A DNA stretch of 5,954 nucleotides from contig JAURKF010000071.1 in the NCBI GenBank assembly GCA_030831885.1, positions 1 through 5,954 of the forward strand. Direction: 5' to 3'. Of the stretch, positions 1-5,954 are shown piece after piece. Origin of the DNA: Flavobacteriales bacterium. GTDB taxonomy: Bacteria; Bacteroidota; Bacteroidia; Flavobacteriales; UA16. The notes under the pieces are model-generated. The model did not search any database. It was given only the letters and a program-made list of their open reading frames with translations, and was not told where the DNA came from. Made by a program: the position numbers and the translations under genes. Numbering within the stretch: position 1 is the stretch's first letter; each line of letters opens with the position of its first letter.

Positions 1-396
1 AATGTAAAGGGCGTATTGAATTGTTTGCATGTCGCCCTTCCTGCGTTGATTGAAAGCAGGGGGCATATTATTAACCTGGGTTCATTGGCTTCGCATCAGG
101 TGTTTCCGAATTCAGGGGTTTATTGTGCAACGAAGCATGCGCTGATTGCCATAAGCGATAGCATTCGCCTTGAATTGCCCGATAAGGTGCGTGTCACGAC
201 CATAAGCCCGGGGTCTGTGGACACACCTTTTATTGATAGTACTTCCAACCCACAAATGCTCTCTCAATACAAAGAGTATTTTGCAGCCGGGTTGAGACCG
301 GAAATGATTGCAGAACAGATTGCTCACTCGATTGAGGCATCTGCAGGAGGAGTAATCAGCGAAATTATTATTCGTCCAAATCGAGTCACAAAGTGA
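1..396 (+). CDS. SDR family oxidoreductase, YdfG-like (C-terminal part, cut by window edge)
   Basis: This is the last 131 residues of a classical short-chain dehydrogenase/reductase, open from base 1 in frame 1; the N-terminal NAD(P)-binding TGxxxGIG half lies outside the window. Counting from the first codon, the visible landmarks are NVKG at residues 1-4 (the active-site Asn region), the catalytic Ser at 28 in NLGSLAS, and YCATK at 41-45, which supplies the catalytic Tyr41 and Lys45. SPGSVDTPF at 69-77 is the usual SPGxVxT segment after the sixth strand. The ending, SEIIIRPNR, resembles YdfG-type 3-hydroxy acid (serine) dehydrogenases, which oxidise small hydroxy acids with NADP in the cytoplasm. 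The family is certain; the substrate is inferred only from that C-terminal resemblance. The TTG at 16 is internal and not a true start. The gene converges on msrA, with 2 bp between the stop codons. Confidence 0.9.
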   Translation, partial: NVKGVLNCLHVALPALIESRGHIINLGSLASHQVFPNSGVYCATKHALIAISDSIRLELPDKVRVTTISPGSVDTPFIDSTSNPQMLSQYKEYFAAGLRPEMIAEQIAHSIEASAGGVISEIIIRPNRVTK

Positions 397-398
397 TG

Positions 399-1043
399 TT
401 ACTTTTTCAGGTACTCTGAAAAGGTCTTCTTGAATTTTTCAACTTTTGGCCGAACTACCATTTGACAATAGGGTTGTTCGCCATGAAGATTGAAATAGTC
501 CATGTGATAATCTTCAGCGCGATAGAACGTATCCGCGGGAACAATTTCCGTTACTACAGGATCGCTCCAATTGTCGCTTGCATTGGCTGCATTCACCGCC
601 AACTCGGCCGAGGCCTTTTGGGCTACCGAATGATACATGATTGAAGAGCGATATTGAGTGCCAACGTCGCCTCCTTGTCTGTTGAGTGTGGTTGGGTCAT
701 GCACACCGAAGAAAACCTCGAGCAGTTGGTTGTAGGAAACAATGCGAGGATCGAATGTAATTTGACATACTTCGGCATGCCCCGTTCTTCCGGTACAAAC
801 CTCTTTGTAGGAAGGATTTTTAATGTTTCCACCGGCGTATCCACTCTCGACTTGAATGACGCCATTCACTTGCTGGTAGACGGCTTCTACGCACCAGAAG
901 CAACCGGCACCAAAAGTTGCAATTTCAAGGGTATCGGAGGTTGGGGTCATAGAAGGAAGGTCGATTTTGTGTTGCGTTGATGCAGTGTGTGAACATGCCA
1001 CACTTGCGGCTATAATTAAACTATAAGCGAGGACTAATCTCAT
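399..1043 (-). CDS. msrA: Peptide-methionine (S)-S-oxide reductase MsrA, probable lipoprotein
   Basis: MsrA reduces the S-epimer of methionine sulfoxide in oxidised proteins. The 214-residue product carries GCFWC at residues 47-51 (catalytic Cys48, with the family's Glu at 53), GHAEVCQITFDP near 89, FFGVHDPTTLNRQGGDVGTQYRSS at about 111-134 and AEDYHMDYF near 177. Cys193 in QPYCQMVV and Cys51 are candidate resolving cysteines. The N terminus has a short hydrophobic stretch ending ASVAC at 13-17, a slightly degenerate lipobox, so the enzyme is probably a lipid-anchored envelope protein and not cytosolic. The ATG at 1043 is chosen because it begins this signal. An upstream in-frame ATG at 1190 would add 49 non-family residues and overlap the preceding gene by 98 bp. 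The gene lies 49 bp downstream of the DUF5723 gene on the same strand and may be co-transcribed. A near-consensus -7 element (CAAGTTTG, 1066 to 1059) is weak evidence for its own promoter. Confidence 0.93.
   Translation of the reverse strand: MRLVLAYSLIIAASVACSHTASTQHKIDLPSMTPTSDTLEIATFGAGCFWCVEAVYQQVNGVIQVESGYAGGNIKNPSYKEVCTGRTGHAEVCQITFDPRIVSYNQLLEVFFGVHDPTTLNRQGGDVGTQYRSSIMYHSVAQKASAELAVNAANASDNWSDPVVTEIVPADTFYRAEDYHMDYFNLHGEQPYCQMVVRPKVEKFKKTFSEYLKK
402..424. other. Hairpin inside the 3' end of msrA, at the convergent SDR/msrA junction
   Basis: The arms CTTTTTCAG (402-410) and CTGAAAAGG (416-424) flank a 5-nt loop. They form nine consecutive pairs, one of which is a T-G apposition (G-U in the plus-strand RNA, an A-C mismatch in the minus-strand RNA). 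It covers the last codons of msrA and lies 6 bp past the SDR stop codon. Because the two convergent genes are only 2 bp apart, any terminator must overlap coding sequence, and this is the best candidate for the SDR transcript. No clean U-tract follows directly on either strand, so a terminator role is inference. Confidence 0.4.
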
Positions 1044-1092
1044 GTGTCCCTGTAATAACAAACTTGCGCATACTGGGTTCACGATTCTATTG

Positions 1093-2580
1093 TCAATAGC
1101 GGAATCGTAAGAATCCCATCGCCAGCGATACAGTCGGGTTTTCGTCTTTGAAGAACGACAGGATATCACGCGTGGCGAAGCCGAATTCACTCACGCCTTT
1201 CCGAACCGTGAAATAGATACCGGCCGGCATTTTTAAGCCGTAATTACCGCCGTCTGATACCCCCGTTTGCAGGTGAATCCATGGCCAGGGAGAATATTCA
1301 ATTCCGGCGTTAATAGCAGTGCGTTGAAGGTTTGCTTTGTTGTCGTTCATGGGAGTAATTACATCCAACCCGATACGAAGTTTTTGGAGCTTTTCATAGC
1401 CTACACCAATGCGCGCAGTGGTATTCAGTCGCGCTGTGCGTGATTCTTCGCCTTTCCATTTCAAAAGAGCGTCGAGTCCGTTGAAGGTATTGAGTGTAGA
1501 GACGATATCCTCGCTCTCAATTCCAATTCCATCAATATTCGTAATCTTTCCTTCACCCAATTCATATACGTTGCCATTCCATTTCATTTGGCCGATATCG
1601 TTAATGGCAGCATTCAAAATGAGGTGGTTTTTAATGAGTATGGTTCCGCCTGCATCGAAGCCAAAGCCTTGTCCTACGGGCTGCAATGCAGGTGCATCGG
1701 CGTCCAAGCCCGAAGGATTACCCGTCAGGCTGTCGACCAGGTTGTAGTTCAATTTGAATACAGGTGACAATGAACTGAAAGCTTCTCCTGTAGTACCGGT
1801 CAATTGAATGATGCCTTGTCCCATGATATACTTTCCGGCCAAGCCCATATGAAGTTCGAAGTCATTGGTTTTGAAGATGCGTTTGCCGTATCCCAAATTG
1901 AATTCACGATACCAGGAGAATCCAATTTCCGAATTGCCTACAAGTTGTTTGATGGGTTTTGCATCGTTGGGATTGATGAAAGCGGATAGAATGCTTAACT
2001 GTGCCGGATCGAAATTTTCGGGGCGGGCAATTAAGGAATCCGCGCCACTCGAGGCCAAGACTATGAGTGAATCGAAGTAGGCGGATTGATTTCCCAGCCA
2101 GATAAGCTCAGTGAGGTCGCGGTCAATTCTTGAATAGAAGTCCACACGGTCGCGCACACTGAAAGCGAACGTACCTGCATTTTTTGTTTTGATTGAAGTG
2201 CCAAACGTCATGAAGTCGGCATCGATAGCCGTTGGTTTCATAGTGAGCTCTTCTACTTTACCTAGCTGCTCCGAATAACTCAAGGGTATGTTTTTGGCGT
2301 TGCCTGTAATCCCGTCGATCATTTGCTGCCTGTTGAGCAATTCGGTATATGCTGAGAAGGTAAAATCGAACATCCCGGTGGTTCTGCGCTGCTCATAGCC
2401 TGTTTCCATATCAAGGTTGCCGGGATTGATCGTGAGTGATTGGTAGTCGCGCGCAAAGGGTGTTGCTGCAGCCAAACCGGTCAAGTTGAATGCTGAATAC
2501 TCGTATTGCGCAAGCATATGGGGGGACGAAAGAATACCAAGCGAAATGAAAAGGGATAGCGACCGCAGAAAATGATTCAT
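1093..2580 (-). CDS. DUF5723-like secreted/outer-membrane protein
   Basis: This 495-residue protein resembles the DUF5723 family of Bacteroidota, whose function is unknown. A signal peptide spans residues 1-24 (hydrophobic LSLFISLGILSS core, cleavage probably MLA|Q). The mature part begins with an NPG motif at 52-54, in the position of the NPA/NPG segment of PorV- and FadL-like barrels. It then alternates short amphipathic, Gly- and aromatic-rich stretches typical of beta strands. Family-like segments include FAFSVRDRVDFYSRIDRDL (about 138-156) and GQGFGFDAGG followed by INDIGQMKWNG (about 304-336). The chain ends FLRFRY, with the terminal aromatic residue expected of a BAM-assembled outer-membrane barrel. 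The ATG at 2580 directly precedes the signal peptide. The gene is divergent from the methyltransferase gene and 49 bp upstream of msrA. The family assignment is from recognition; an outer-membrane barrel is the likely structure, and no substrate can be named. Confidence 0.75.
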   Translation of the reverse strand: MNHFLRSLSLFISLGILSSPHMLAQYEYSAFNLTGLAAATPFARDYQSLTINPGNLDMETGYEQRRTTGMFDFTFSAYTELLNRQQMIDGITGNAKNIPLSYSEQLGKVEELTMKPTAIDADFMTFGTSIKTKNAGTFAFSVRDRVDFYSRIDRDLTELIWLGNQSAYFDSLIVLASSGADSLIARPENFDPAQLSILSAFINPNDAKPIKQLVGNSEIGFSWYREFNLGYGKRIFKTNDFELHMGLAGKYIMGQGIIQLTGTTGEAFSSLSPVFKLNYNLVDSLTGNPSGLDADAPALQPVGQGFGFDAGGTILIKNHLILNAAINDIGQMKWNGNVYELGEGKITNIDGIGIESEDIVSTLNTFNGLDALLKWKGEESRTARLNTTARIGVGYEKLQKLRIGLDVITPMNDNKANLQRTAINAGIEYSPWPWIHLQTGVSDGGNYGLKMPAGIYFTVRKGVSEFGFATRDILSFFKDENPTVSLAMGFLRFRY

Positions 2581-2596
2581 AAGATGGAATTTTATA

Positions 2597-2604
2597 CAAG
2601 TCTA
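2597..2604 (-). promoter_or_regulatory. Weak candidate -7 element for the DUF5723 gene
   Basis: On the minus strand TAGACTTG (2604 to 2597) matches the Bacteroidota -7 consensus TAnnTTTG except for one base. It would start transcription about 10 nt before the ATG at 2580. No convincing TTG -33 element was found at the usual distance, so this is a suggestion only. Confidence 0.25.
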
Positions 2605-2615
2605 GCACATAAATG

Positions 2616-2632
2616 GGAATTAATTGAATTCC
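2616..2632. promoter_or_regulatory. Palindrome GGAATT-N5-AATTCC in a divergent intergenic region
   Basis: GGAATT (2616-2621) and AATTCC (2627-2632) are perfect 6-bp inverted repeats around AATTG. The site lies 36 bp upstream of the DUF5723 start, about where a -33 region would be for the weak minus-strand promoter. It could be an operator, but A/T-rich palindromes of this size arise by chance fairly easily. Confidence 0.25.
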
Positions 2633-2681
2633 GTCTTGTCATGCGAGTTAAGTCAATGCGATGGATTAAATGGAAGCATGA

Positions 2682-2703
2682 TAACAAGCATTCGTTCTTG
2701 TTA
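2682..2703. promoter_or_regulatory. Inverted repeat TAACAAG-N8-CTTGTTA overlapping the methyltransferase promoter
   Basis: Two perfect 7-bp arms (2682-2688 and 2697-2703) are separated by 8 bp, so the arm centres are 15 bp apart. The right arm overlaps the first two bases of the TACTTTTG -7 element at 2702-2709, and the whole repeat covers the region where RNA polymerase would contact the promoter. It may be the operator of a dimeric repressor; no regulator gene is visible nearby, so the role is inferred from position. Confidence 0.4.
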
Positions 2704-2709
2704 CTTTTG
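2702..2709 (+). promoter_or_regulatory. Bacteroidota -7 promoter element (TAnnTTTG) for the methyltransferase gene
   Basis: TACTTTTG fits the TAnnTTTG consensus of the Bacteroidota housekeeping sigma factor exactly. Transcription would be expected to begin a few bases past the final G, at about 2713-2717, which coincides with the ATG at 2714. No TTG is present at the usual -33 distance; an inverted repeat occupies that region. The element also supports the downstream start codon over the one at 2624. Confidence 0.5.
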
Positions 2710-2713
2710 CGTC

Positions 2714-3478
2714 ATGGCATTGATAGAAGAATTAGATCGATCGGGCAACTGGCTGTTTCGTTGGCGCAGTTTTTTACCGCTCGTGTTGTATGTACTGGCA
2801 ACATTGGTCATTCTTTTTGAAGCGGATGTTCATTTGCCAATGTATTCGCAAAACTGGGCATTGGCATGTTTGGGAGTATCACTTTTCGGTCAACTCATCA
2901 GAGCCGTTACAATTGGGCATACACCCAAGGGCACCAGCGGACGAAATACCAAAGAAGGACAGGTCGCAGAGGTACTTAATACAAAAGGGATTTATTCTGT
3001 TGTTCGTCATCCGCTTTATCTCGGTAATTTCTTTATGTGGTTGGGTATAATTATCTACGTGGGCAATTGGTGGTTTACGCTGGTTTGCTCGCTTCTTTTT
3101 TGGGTGTATTACGAACGAATCATGTTTGCGGAGGAGTTCTTTTTACGCAAAAAATTCGGATCATCCTATTTGCTTTGGTCAGAGAAAGTACCGGCGTTTT
3201 GGCCGCGACTTACGCAATGGAAATCTTCAGGGGTGGAGTTCTCTATTCGTAACGTATTGAAGCGCGAATACAATGGTTTTTTCGCCATCTTCTTATCGTT
3301 CGCGATGTTGGATGCAATGAAGAATTATGTGCACTACGGCTTCTCGAATTGGATCGAACTGGTAACTCCCTTTTGGTCATATTCTTTGATTGTCGCATTC
3401 ACTATATTCATCGTTCTTCGTTCTCTGAAGAAGTTTACGCGAGTGCTCAATGTTGAAGGGCGTGAGTTTGTGAAGTGA
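2714..3478 (+). CDS. Membrane methyltransferase, ICMT/PEMT type (lipid A phosphate methyltransferase-like)
   Basis: This 254-residue integral membrane protein belongs to the isoprenylcysteine/phospholipid methyltransferase superfamily, which transfers methyl groups from S-adenosylmethionine to membrane-embedded substrates. The superfamily core is clear: KGIYSVVRHPLYLGNF at about 91-106, and EEFFLRKKFGSSYLLW (140-155) followed by VPAFWP (159-164), matching the EExxLxxxFGxxYxxY...VPxxxP pattern. The preceding GHTPKGTSGRNTKEG (68-82) resembles Bacteroidota proteins annotated as lipid A (Kdo2-lipid A 1-phosphate) methyltransferases, so lipid A methylation is the best guess but unproven. Hydrophobic segments lie at about 21-37, 47-66, 103-118, 120-135, 185-200 and 216-236; the last two form an extension beyond the catalytic core. 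The start at 2714 (MALIEELDRSGNWLFRWRS) fits the family N terminus as I recall it. An in-frame ATG at 2624 would add 30 Cys-rich, non-family residues upstream of the promoter element. Confidence 0.82.
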   Translation: MALIEELDRSGNWLFRWRSFLPLVLYVLATLVILFEADVHLPMYSQNWALACLGVSLFGQLIRAVTIGHTPKGTSGRNTKEGQVAEVLNTKGIYSVVRHPLYLGNFFMWLGIIIYVGNWWFTLVCSLLFWVYYERIMFAEEFFLRKKFGSSYLLWSEKVPAFWPRLTQWKSSGVEFSIRNVLKREYNGFFAIFLSFAMLDAMKNYVHYGFSNWIELVTPFWSYSLIVAFTIFIVLRSLKKFTRVLNVEGREFVK

Positions 3479-3504
3479 GGTGCCTTGACTCAGATGATGC
3501 ATAT

Positions 3505-3535
3505 AAAAAGGCTGCCCATCCCGGACAGCCTTTTT
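3505..3535. terminator. Bidirectional intrinsic terminator between the methyltransferase gene and gyrB
   Basis: AAAAAGGCTG (3505-3514) and CAGCCTTTTT (3526-3535) are perfect 10-bp inverted repeats around an 11-nt loop that can close two further C-G pairs (3516-3517 with 3523-3524). The GC-rich inner stem with an A-tract on one side and a T-tract on the other gives a terminator in both directions. It lies 26 bp past the methyltransferase stop and 49 bp past the gyrB stop, serving the two convergent genes. Confidence 0.9.
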
Positions 3536-3556
3536 AAATGTACTAATCTTCTTATC

Positions 3557-3577
3557 CACTAGTCACTAGTCACTAGT
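3557..3577. repeat. Three perfect tandem copies of the heptamer CACTAGT
   Basis: CACTAGT is repeated at 3557-3563, 3564-3570 and 3571-3577, beginning 7 bp past the gyrB stop codon in the direction of gyrB transcription and lying between that stop and the shared terminator. Because 7 is not a multiple of 3 and CTAG is its own reverse complement, the array places a TAG in all three frames of both strands. There are no spacers, so it is not a CRISPR, and its origin is unknown. Confidence 0.9.
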
Positions 3578-3584
3578 CATTCAT

Positions 3585-5756
<2,172 letters not shown>

Positions 5757-5778
5757 TTAGCGATGTTCAAAAGGAATG

Positions 5779-5809
5779 GATTTTTCACCTGTTTCGACAG
5801 CTGAAAATC
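5779..5809. other. Long hairpin with TTCG loop
   Basis: Outer arms GATTTTTCA (5779-5787) and TGAAAATC (5802-5809) form 8 pairs with one bulged T. A C-C mismatch follows, then CTGT (5789-5792) pairs with ACAG (5797-5800) around TTCG (5793-5796). No strong T-tract follows in either direction, so it is not a typical intrinsic terminator, though it could end the outer-membrane protein transcript coming from the right. Confidence 0.5.
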
Positions 5810-5826
5810 GTTCGAATTTCTATTTT

Positions 5827-5845
5827 CCCACGGCTCAGCCGTGGG
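5827..5845. repeat. REP-like palindrome CCCACGGCT-C-AGCCGTGGG
   Basis: Nine-base perfect arms surround a single base, giving in practice an 8-bp stem with a TCA loop, followed by CTAAA. Short GC-rich palindromes of this CCCACGGCT...AGCCGTGGGCT type are, as I recall, recurrent extragenic elements in Bacteroidota and resemble the REP sequences handled by REP-associated tyrosine transposases. Only one copy is in the window, so repetition in the genome cannot be shown here. Confidence 0.55.
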
Positions 5846-5864
5846 CTAAACCCGAGGGCTCACC

Positions 5865-5893
5865 TTACCCCTTATCCCTTCCCCTTCCCCCTT
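5865..5893. repeat. C/T-rich heptamer-like tandem tract with G-quadruplex motif on the minus strand
   Basis: The tract reads as degenerate units ACCCCTT, ATCCCTT, CCCCTT and CCCCCTT (5867-5893), with period 7, 7, 6 and 7. On the minus strand this is four G-runs of 5, 4, 3 and 4 separated by AA, AA and ATAA (5891 to 5868), satisfying the usual G3+/N1-7 quadruplex pattern. The first G-run begins directly after the TAA stop codon of the adjacent gene, so it would sit in that gene's 3' untranslated RNA. Confidence 0.7.
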
Positions 5894-5954
5894 AGAAAGC
5901 ATATGTCGCTCCGAGCGTGGCCAATATCTGTTGCACGGGATAGTTGCCCCAGCG
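5892..5954 (-). CDS. Probable outer-membrane beta-barrel protein (last 20 residues only)
   Basis: Reading in from the right edge on the minus strand, an open frame encodes RWGNYPVQQILATLGATYAF and ends at TAA (5892-5894). The alternation of polar and hydrophobic residues and the terminal Phe, preceded by Tyr three residues in, match the C-terminal strand signal of BAM-assembled outer-membrane proteins. The fragment is too short to name a family. It is transcribed in the same direction as gyrB but separated from it by 354 bp containing several hairpins. Confidence 0.55.
   Translation of the reverse strand, partial: RWGNYPVQQILATLGATYAF

Noticed and set aside
1059..1066. CAAGTTTG as a -7 box for msrA (minus strand)
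   Set aside because: It misses the first T of TAnnTTTG and has no TTG at the right distance; too weak to list as a feature.
1067..1096. TTGACA-N18-TATGCG, an E. coli-type promoter upstream of msrA (minus strand)
   Set aside because: Bacteroidota housekeeping sigma uses a different consensus, and the -10 match is poor; the match overlaps the preceding stop codon and is probably chance.
1044..1190. N-terminal extension of msrA to an ATG at 1190
   Set aside because: The 49 extra residues are basic and unlike MsrA, overlap the DUF5723 coding sequence, and would bury the lipoprotein signal that starts at 1043.
1409..2080. Plus-strand open frames opposite the DUF5723 gene
   Set aside because: They are antisense to a longer frame with a signal peptide and coherent beta-barrel character; no independent evidence of coding.
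2624..2713. N-terminal extension of the methyltransferase to an ATG at 2624
   Set aside because: The extra 30 residues are Cys-rich and unlike the family, and an exact TAnnTTTG promoter element lies downstream of that ATG.
3552..3560. TTATCCACT, 8 of 9 match to a DnaA box, near gyrB
   Set aside because: It is a single imperfect copy with no cluster or clear unwinding element, so it does not support a replication origin.
3557..3577. Tandem repeats as a small CRISPR
   Set aside because: The units are 7 bp with no spacers and no cas genes.

Overview
The window looks like chromosomal DNA of a Bacteroidota bacterium, probably Flavobacteriales or a near relative. The evidence is a GyrB of about 650 residues without the long insertion of proteobacterial GyrB, a DUF5723-type outer-membrane protein (a family known from Bacteroidota), a lipid A phosphate methyltransferase-like protein of the type common in that phylum, a TAnnTTTG promoter element, and little sign of Shine-Dalgarno sequences. 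The genus cannot be fixed by eye. No plasmid, phage, insertion sequence, CRISPR, tRNA or rRNA was seen.

Layout. (1) 1-396, plus: C-terminal part of a YdfG-like short-chain dehydrogenase, cut by the left edge. It converges on (2) msrA, minus 399-1043, a peptide methionine sulfoxide reductase with a probable lipoprotein signal; the two stop codons are 2 bp apart. (3) 1093-2580, minus: a DUF5723-like secreted or outer-membrane protein, 49 bp upstream of msrA and possibly co-transcribed with it. (4) 2581-2713: divergent intergenic region with two inverted repeats and a good Bacteroidota -7 element. (5) 2714-3478, plus: membrane methyltransferase of the ICMT/PEMT type. (6) 3479-3584: strong hairpin terminator between convergent genes, then three tandem copies of the heptamer CACTAGT. 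(7) gyrB, minus 3585-5537. (8) 5538-5891: a 354-bp non-coding region with a gyrB leader hairpin and candidate promoter, a TTCG-loop hairpin, a REP-like palindrome and a C-rich, heptamer-like tract with G-quadruplex potential on the minus strand. (9) 5892-5954, minus: the last 20 codons of a likely outer-membrane beta-barrel gene, cut by the right edge.

The genes do not form one pathway. Four of the six concern the cell envelope or its protection (MsrA lipoprotein, DUF5723 protein, lipid-modifying methyltransferase, terminal barrel protein), beside the housekeeping gyrase subunit. No new multi-gene system is evident. The interesting signals are non-coding: two heptamer-type tandem tracts each lying directly behind a stop codon (one forming a stop in all six frames, the other a quadruplex motif), a REP-like element, and an inverted repeat overlapping the methyltransferase promoter, whose start codon implies a leaderless or nearly leaderless mRNA. 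All calls are by eye from sequence; nothing was searched or folded computationally.
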